NCBI GenBank assembly: GCA_937926105.1
Contig: CALANS010000093.1
Location: 1 to 11,792 of the forward strand
Direction of reading: 5' to 3'
From: an uncultured Actinomycetes bacterium
GTDB taxonomy: Bacteria; Actinomycetota; Actinomycetes; Mycobacteriales; Nakamurellaceae
DNA: 11,792 bases
The translations under genes and the position numbers were made by a program. The notes beneath the pieces were generated by a model, which worked only from the letters and a program-made list of their open reading frames with translations, was not told the origin of the DNA and made no database searches. Positions 5,875-11,792 of this stretch are shown here, piece after piece (the first letter of the stretch is position 1; each line of letters opens with the position of its first letter).

Positions 5875-6267
5875 TCAGACGTCCTGGCCGGTCGCCAACA
5901 GCTGGGCCCGCGCCCGGCGCAGATCCGCCTCCGCCTCCGCTGAGTCCGTCCCGATAGCCTTCGCCCGCTCGTAGTTCTCCCACGCGTGGCGGACGTCGAT
6001 TTCGTCTTCGAGCTGGGCATCCTCCGCGAGAATGGACACGCCCTCGGCCGTCACCGACAGGAACCCGCCGTGCACCGCCACCCCGATGGTCGCGCCGTCG
6101 GACTGCTGAATGCGCGCCGCGAACCCCTCCTTGAGCTGCGCCAGCAACGGGGCGTGCCCCGGCATCACACCGATGTCGCCGTCCACGGTGCGGGCGACCA
6201 CCAAAGTGGCCGGCCCCGACCACACCGCGCGCTCCACGGCGACGAGGTCGACCTGCATGTCTGCCAC
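5875..6267 (-). CDS. atpC: F1Fo ATP synthase subunit epsilon
   Basis: A 130-residue epsilon subunit, part of the F1 central stalk that couples rotation to catalysis and can inhibit ATP hydrolysis. The N-terminal beta domain is recognised by VDLVAVERAVWSG (6-18), GDIGVMPGHAPLLAQL (30-45) and VAVHGGFLSVTAEGVSILAE (63-82). A helical C-terminal part follows, with ARAQLLA near the end. The GTG at 6267 gives the N-terminus expected from mycobacterial epsilon and has GGGGAG 9 nt upstream (6282-6277). An ATG three codons later (6258) is the alternative. The gene is separated from atpD by a P450 gene and an opposite-strand PIG-L gene, which is unusual, and seems to have its own promoter at 6311-6316. 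DUF2550 follows 30 bp downstream. Confidence 0.96.
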   Translation of the reverse strand: MADMQVDLVAVERAVWSGPATLVVARTVDGDIGVMPGHAPLLAQLKEGFAARIQQSDGATIGVAVHGGFLSVTAEGVSILAEDAQLEDEIDVRHAWENYERAKAIGTDSAEAEADLRRARAQLLATGQDV

Positions 6268-6310
6268 GCCTCACAACTCCCCACGAACCGCGCCGAATCG
6301 AACAGCCCAG

Positions 6311-6316
6311 AGTCTA
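6311..6316 (-). promoter_or_regulatory. candidate -10 box (TAGACT) for atpC-DUF2550
   Basis: The minus strand of the 142-bp region between atpC and the PIG-L gene contains TAGACT, a good TANNNT match. It would give a leader of roughly 37 nt, including the GGGGAG Shine-Dalgarno at 6282-6277. No strong -35 is evident. An independent promoter is expected here because the preceding gene is on the opposite strand. Confidence 0.45.
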
Positions 6317-6409
6317 TCCGACGCCCGCCCAGCCACCGCGCATCGGCCGCCGCCGACCAGTCGGGCAAACGACCGCACGGCGGTCGCGCGTTCTGGCAGG
6401 ATCGGCGGC

Positions 6410-7168
6410 ATGACCCACGCCCAGACGGACCCTGCCCCGTCGCTACTGCTGCCGTTGCCGGAGGACTGGGATTCGGCGCTGGCGGTGGTCGCGCACCCGG
6501 ACGACATGGAATACGGCGCCGCCTCGGCGGTGGCTCGGTGGACCTCGCAGGGCAAGCGCGTGCACTACCTGCTGGCCACCCGCGGGGAGGCCGGGATCGA
6601 CTCCATGACACCCGAGGAAGCCACCCGGGTGCGCACCGCCGAGCAGGTCGCCTCCTGCGCTGCCGTAGGGGTCGGCGAGCCGGAATTCCTGGACCATCCG
6701 GATGGGGTGATCTCCGACGCGCTGCGGCTGCGCCGGGAAATCGCCGGCATCATCCGCCGGCACCGCCCGGACGTGGTGATCACCGTGAACCATCGCGAGT
6801 CGTTCGGCCCCGGCATGCTGAACATGGCCGACCACCGCGTGGTGGGCGCGGCGGCGATCGACGCGGTGCGGGATGCCGCCAACCGGTGGGTGTTCACCGA
6901 CCTGACCGGGCCGGACGGCGAGGTGCTGGCGCCCTGGAGCGGGGTGCGGATGACGCTGGTCTCGGGTTCGCCGTCACCGACCCACGCGGTGGACGTCGGC
7001 GACCATCTGCAGGCCGGGATCGACTCGCTGCGCTGCCACGCCGCCTACCTGGCGGGCCTGGGCGATGGGTGGCCACCCCCGGAGGAGTTCCTGCCCGAGT
7101 GGGCGAACCGCACCGGCGAACGGTTCGGGGGTCGGCCGGCGGCGGCGTTCGAGGTCTTCGGCGGCTGA
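6410..7168 (+). CDS. PIG-L / LmbE family deacetylase
   Basis: A 252-residue zinc-dependent N-acyl (often N-acetylglucosaminyl) hydrolase family protein. Motifs are VVAHPDDMEYG (26-36; His29 and Asp32 are likely zinc ligand and catalytic residues), LLATRGEAG (54-62), and NMADHRVVG (138-146), where His142 is the likely third metal ligand. The family includes the mycothiol enzymes MshB and Mca, but Met33 replaces the usual Glu of AHPDDE and I cannot assign it to either. The ATG at 6410 has AGGA 8 nt upstream and gives a normal N-terminus; an upstream in-frame stretch overlaps atpC antisense. There is no signal peptide, so it is probably cytoplasmic. It stands alone on the plus strand between atpC and the P450 gene, breaking the atp operon. 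Confidence 0.9.
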   Translation: MTHAQTDPAPSLLLPLPEDWDSALAVVAHPDDMEYGAASAVARWTSQGKRVHYLLATRGEAGIDSMTPEEATRVRTAEQVASCAAVGVGEPEFLDHPDGVISDALRLRREIAGIIRRHRPDVVITVNHRESFGPGMLNMADHRVVGAAAIDAVRDAANRWVFTDLTGPDGEVLAPWSGVRMTLVSGSPSPTHAVDVGDHLQAGIDSLRCHAAYLAGLGDGWPPPEEFLPEWANRTGERFGGRPAAAFEVFGG

Positions 7169-7196
7169 CCGAACCCCCGACCCCCACCCACCGCGT

Positions 7197-7230
7197 GGAT
7201 CAACTTTCTCGGCATGCATGAAGTTGATCC
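7197..7230. terminator. 10-bp perfect inverted repeat between convergent PIG-L and P450 genes
   Basis: GGATCAACTT (7197-7206) and AAGTTGATCC (7221-7230) form a perfect 10-bp stem around a 14-nt loop that itself contains GCATGCAT. It is AT-rich compared with its surroundings and sits between two converging stop codons (7168 and 7302), so a bidirectional terminator is plausible, although neither side has a T-run. GCATGCAT (7212-7219) pairs again with ATGCATGC at 7264-7271, giving a second possible fold. A dispersed palindromic repeat or protein-binding site is an alternative. Confidence 0.55.
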
Positions 7231-7301
7231 CAGGAGCCACAGCAGTCCCAAATCGCCACGTTGATGCATGCGGGCGATGGGGATGGCTGCGGTGACGGGG
7301 C

Positions 7302-8522
7302 CTACCAGGCGACCGGCAGGTCCTCCACGCCGAACACCACCGAGTACTCCCGAAAGCTGATCTCGGACAGCGACCGGTCCAGTCGTAGCGACGGGAAGCG
7401 CCGCAGCAGTGCCGGATAGGCGATGCGCAACTCCATCCGGGCCAGCTCGGAGCCGACGCAGCGATGGATGCCGTAGCCGAAGGCATGGTGAGAGGTCGGC
7501 ACCCGAGCCAGATCCAGCGTCTCCAGGTCGTCCCCCAGCACCGGGTCCCGGTTCGCGCCGGACAGTGAGACCAGCACCATCTCGCCGGCCTTGATCTGCT
7601 CCCCGGCGACCTCGATGTCCTCGCGGGCGAAGCGCGGGAAGGCCACCTGCACCACCGTCAGGTAGCGCAGCAATTCCTCGACGGCGCGGTGCACCGCCTC
7701 CGCGTCACCGTCGCGTACCAGCGCCGCACGCTCCGGTGTCTGCAGCACCGCGATCGCACCCAGCGCCAGCATGCTGGCGGTGGTCTCGTGCCCGCCGATC
7801 AGCACCCCGTCGGCCAGCCCGGCGAGCTCGGTGTCGTCGATCTGGTCGCCATAGGTGCGGATCAGCATGCCCAGCAGCCCGTCGCCGGGCTTGGCGCGCT
7901 GCTGCTGGACCAGCTCGCCCATGTACGCCAGGGACTCGCTGATCGCCTCCAGCCCGGTGCCGGCCCCACCGAAGATGTCGAACCGGGCGCCGGACAGCTT
8001 CCCGAACGCCTCCCGGTCCGGGTACGGCACGTCCAGCAGCTCGCAGATCACCAGCGACGGCAGCGGCATGGCGAAGGACTGCACGAAGTCCACCGGCGAC
8101 CCGGCCGATTCCATGCCGTCCAGCAGCTGGTCCACGATCTCGGTGATGCGCGGAGTCAGCCGGGCCAGCCGGCGCATGGTGAATTCCGGGGTGAGCATCT
8201 TGCGCAGCCGGGTGTGCACCGGTGGGTCGGCCATGCCCAGCCCACCCGGATTCTGCTCGGCCGTGGCCATCCCGCCGGTCAGCGTGGTGACGTTCGCGAA
8301 GTCGTTGGAGAACGCCTGATGCGCGCCCAGCACGCTCTTGGCCTCGTCGTAGCCCGACACCAGCCAGGCGGTAATGCCGAACGGGAACTCCAACTTGCGG
8401 ACCGGGGTATCCGTGCGCAGGGCGGCCAGTTCGGGCAGCGGGTCCAGGCCCGTACGGCGCAGCGGCACGAACGGGTCGATGGTGCCGGCGGGTGTGTCTG
8501 ACTGCATGCTCGAGTCGGTCAT
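7302..8522 (-). CDS. cytochrome P450
   Basis: A 406-residue soluble bacterial P450, a heme-thiolate monooxygenase. The I-helix motif is IGGHETTAS (242-250; Glu246-Thr247 acid-alcohol pair), the K-helix ExxR is E283-LL-R286, and SGANRDP is at 321-327. The heme-binding loop FGYGIHRCVG (348-357) has proximal ligand Cys355, followed by SELARMELRIA. The overall pattern is like the actinobacterial CYP105/CYP107 type, but the CYP family and substrate cannot be assigned by eye. No ferredoxin or reductase gene lies nearby, so electrons must come from elsewhere. The ATG at 8522 is preceded by AGGGGAG 3 nt upstream. It lies 72 bp downstream of atpD on the same strand, so read-through from the atp operon is possible. 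An inverted repeat overlaps its likely promoter. Confidence 0.96.
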   Translation of the reverse strand: MTDSSMQSDTPAGTIDPFVPLRRTGLDPLPELAALRTDTPVRKLEFPFGITAWLVSGYDEAKSVLGAHQAFSNDFANVTTLTGGMATAEQNPGGLGMADPPVHTRLRKMLTPEFTMRRLARLTPRITEIVDQLLDGMESAGSPVDFVQSFAMPLPSLVICELLDVPYPDREAFGKLSGARFDIFGGAGTGLEAISESLAYMGELVQQQRAKPGDGLLGMLIRTYGDQIDDTELAGLADGVLIGGHETTASMLALGAIAVLQTPERAALVRDGDAEAVHRAVEELLRYLTVVQVAFPRFAREDIEVAGEQIKAGEMVLVSLSGANRDPVLGDDLETLDLARVPTSHHAFGYGIHRCVGSELARMELRIAYPALLRRFPSLRLDRSLSEISFREYSVVFGVEDLPVAW

Positions 8523-8530
8523 GAGCTCCC

Positions 8531-8557
8531 CTGGGGTGATCGGGCTTCGGACCCCAG
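8531..8557 (-). promoter_or_regulatory. candidate operator (27-bp inverted repeat) with overlapping -10 upstream of the P450
   Basis: CTGGGGT (8531-8537) and ACCCCAG (8551-8557) form a perfect 7-bp dyad with a 13-nt centre. On the minus strand, GATACT (8561-8556), a moderate -10 candidate, overlaps the first arm, and the Shine-Dalgarno AGGGGAG (8532-8526) overlaps the second. A repressor bound here, or an RNA hairpin, could block P450 expression. No regulator gene is in the window and there is no strong -35. The dyad is also the only structure after atpD that could act in termination, but it lacks a T-run. Confidence 0.4.
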
Positions 8558-8594
8558 TATCCCCGTCACCGCTGGCGCGGTCGTGAACGCTCGC

Positions 8595-10995
<2,401 letters not shown>

Positions 10996-11074
10996 GCGTC
11001 ACCTCCCGTCCGGTCGGCCTCGATCCGTCGCTGCCGCATCGTCTGTGTGCCTGGGGATATCACGTCGGCTCGGT

Positions 11075-11104
11075 TCACTTCTTGGGCGGTCACTTCTTGG
11101 GCGG
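11075..11104 (-). repeat. 15-bp tandem duplication spanning the atpA stop codon
   Basis: On the minus strand CCGCCCAAGAAGTGA occurs twice in direct succession (11104-11090 and 11089-11075). The first copy encodes the last residues PPKK and the stop of atpA. The second repeats those codons and the stop immediately downstream, in the same frame. Confidence 0.95.
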
Positions 11105-11792
11105 CGGCGCGGCGCGGCGCACCTGCACCTTCTCCTGACCGACCTCGGCGGAGTCCATCGGCTTGGCCTCCGACTCCCGACCCAGGATGGTGCCGTCCGA
11201 GGTGGTGAAGGACTCGGCAAAGGTGTTCAGCGCGTCACCCAGCGCCTTCTCGGTGCCCTCGGACAGGTCTTTCTCGGTGCGGATCGCCTCCAGCGGGCTG
11301 CCCGGCAGGTGCCGCAGGTACTGCAGGAACTCGCCCTCGAACCGGCGGATGTCTTCCACCGGCACCCGGTCCAGGTGGCCGCGGGTGCCGGCCCACAGCG
11401 AGGCGACCTGCTCCTGGACCGGATACGGCGAGTACTGGCCCTGCTTGAGCAACTCCACCAGCCGGGAGCCACGGTCCAGCGAGCGGCGGCTGGCGGCATC
11501 CAGGTCGGAGCCGAACGCGGCGAACGCCTCCAGCTCGCGGTAGGCCGACAGGTCCAGACGCAGCGTGCCGGACACCTTACGCATGGCCTTGACCTGCGCG
11601 GCACCACCGACCCGGGAGACGGAGATACCGACATTGATGGCCGGGCGGACACCGGAGTTGAACAGGTCGGACTGCAGGTAGACCTGGCCGTCGGTGATGG
11701 AGATGACGTTGGTCGGGATGAACGCCGACACATCACCGGCCTTGGTCTCGATGATCGGCAGACCGGTCATGGAGCCGGCGCCCAGGTCGTCG
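11090..11792 (-). CDS. atpA: F1Fo ATP synthase subunit alpha, C-terminal part (5' end outside the window)
   Basis: The open frame enters from the right edge and covers about 234 residues of the alpha subunit, the non-catalytic nucleotide-binding partner of beta in F1. The visible start is [21 protein letters not shown], then [23 protein letters not shown] and the conserved [16 protein letters not shown]. The helical C-terminal domain follows. After the usual end near LNTFAESF, a tail of about 36 residues continues (TSDGTILG through [10 protein letters not shown]), ending in prolines and lysines. A comparable C-terminal extension occurs in mycobacterial alpha, where it has been linked to inhibition of ATP hydrolysis. 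The Walker motifs lie outside the window. atpG follows after 94 bp. The last five codons, including the stop, are tandemly duplicated. Confidence 0.98.
   Translation of the reverse strand, partial: DDLGAGSMTGLPIIETKAGDVSAFIPTNVISITDGQVYLQSDLFNSGVRPAINVGISVSRVGGAAQVKAMRKVSGTLRLDLSAYRELEAFAAFGSDLDAASRRSLDRGSRLVELLKQGQYSPYPVQEQVASLWAGTRGHLDRVPVEDIRRFEGEFLQYLRHLPGSPLEAIRTEKDLSEGTEKALGDALNTFAESFTTSDGTILGRESEAKPMDSAEVGQEKVQVRRAAPPPKK

Noticed and set aside
5875..6267. atpC as a pseudogene or duplicate because of its displaced position
   Set aside because: It is full length, keeps the conserved epsilon motifs, has a good Shine-Dalgarno and is still followed by DUF2550, as in other actinobacteria.
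1160..8522. Suc_Fer protein as the electron donor of the P450
   Set aside because: The genes are about 5 kb apart on opposite strands with housekeeping genes between them; nothing in the sequence links them.
6410..8522. P450 plus PIG-L pair as a small biosynthetic gene cluster or defence island
   Set aside because: Only two genes, convergent rather than co-transcribed, with no core biosynthetic enzyme, transporter or regulator nearby.

Overview
The window is high-GC chromosomal DNA from an actinomycete-type bacterium (Actinomycetota; order not determined). Several features point there. The F1 ATP synthase genes are followed by atpC, a DUF2550 membrane protein, a PduO-type cobalamin adenosyltransferase and murA, an order also found in Mycobacterium tuberculosis (Rv1308-Rv1315, from memory). 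AtpA has a long basic C-terminal tail, AtpG has a mycobacterial-like loop insertion, and MurA carries Asp instead of the catalytic Cys. GTG starts are common. Three or four genes have a TANNNT -10 box 6-8 nt before the start codon, as in leaderless actinobacterial transcripts.

Layout, left to right. 1-190: an 82-bp tandem repeat array that runs off the left edge and ends at the stop codon of a minus-strand ECHDC3-like enoyl-CoA hydratase/isomerase family gene (186-956). 957-1159: a divergent intergenic region holding a 29-bp stem inverted repeat. 1160-2071 (+): a sucrase/ferredoxin-like protein with bis-Cys/bis-His [2Fe-2S] ligand candidates. 2131-3246 (-): an HTH_42/AlkZ-like winged-helix protein, preceded on the same strand by murA (3320-4576). 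4637-5260 (+): pduO, divergent from murA across a 60-bp double promoter region. 5263-5380: a 24-bp tandem repeat between convergent pduO and DUF2550 (5383-5844, -). 5875-6267 (-): atpC. 6410-7168 (+): a PIG-L/LmbE deacetylase. 7302-8522 (-): a cytochrome P450. 8595-10040 atpD, 10057-10995 atpG and 11090-11792 atpA (3' part), all minus.

The most unusual gene-level feature is a split atp operon. The usual atpA-G-D-C-DUF2550 order is broken between atpD and atpC by a co-directional P450 and an opposite-strand PIG-L gene, so atpC cannot simply be co-transcribed with atpD. A TAGACT -10 box and a Shine-Dalgarno sequence upstream of atpC suggest it has its own promoter. The ATP synthase subunits themselves look intact.

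Most of the window is housekeeping sequence. I do not see a defence, mobile or biosynthetic system. The points worth a second look are the split operon, a hairpin whose six non-Watson-Crick positions all become G-U pairs in minus-strand RNA, two tandem repeat arrays next to stop codons, a 15-bp duplication that copies the atpA stop codon, and palindromes near the P450 gene.
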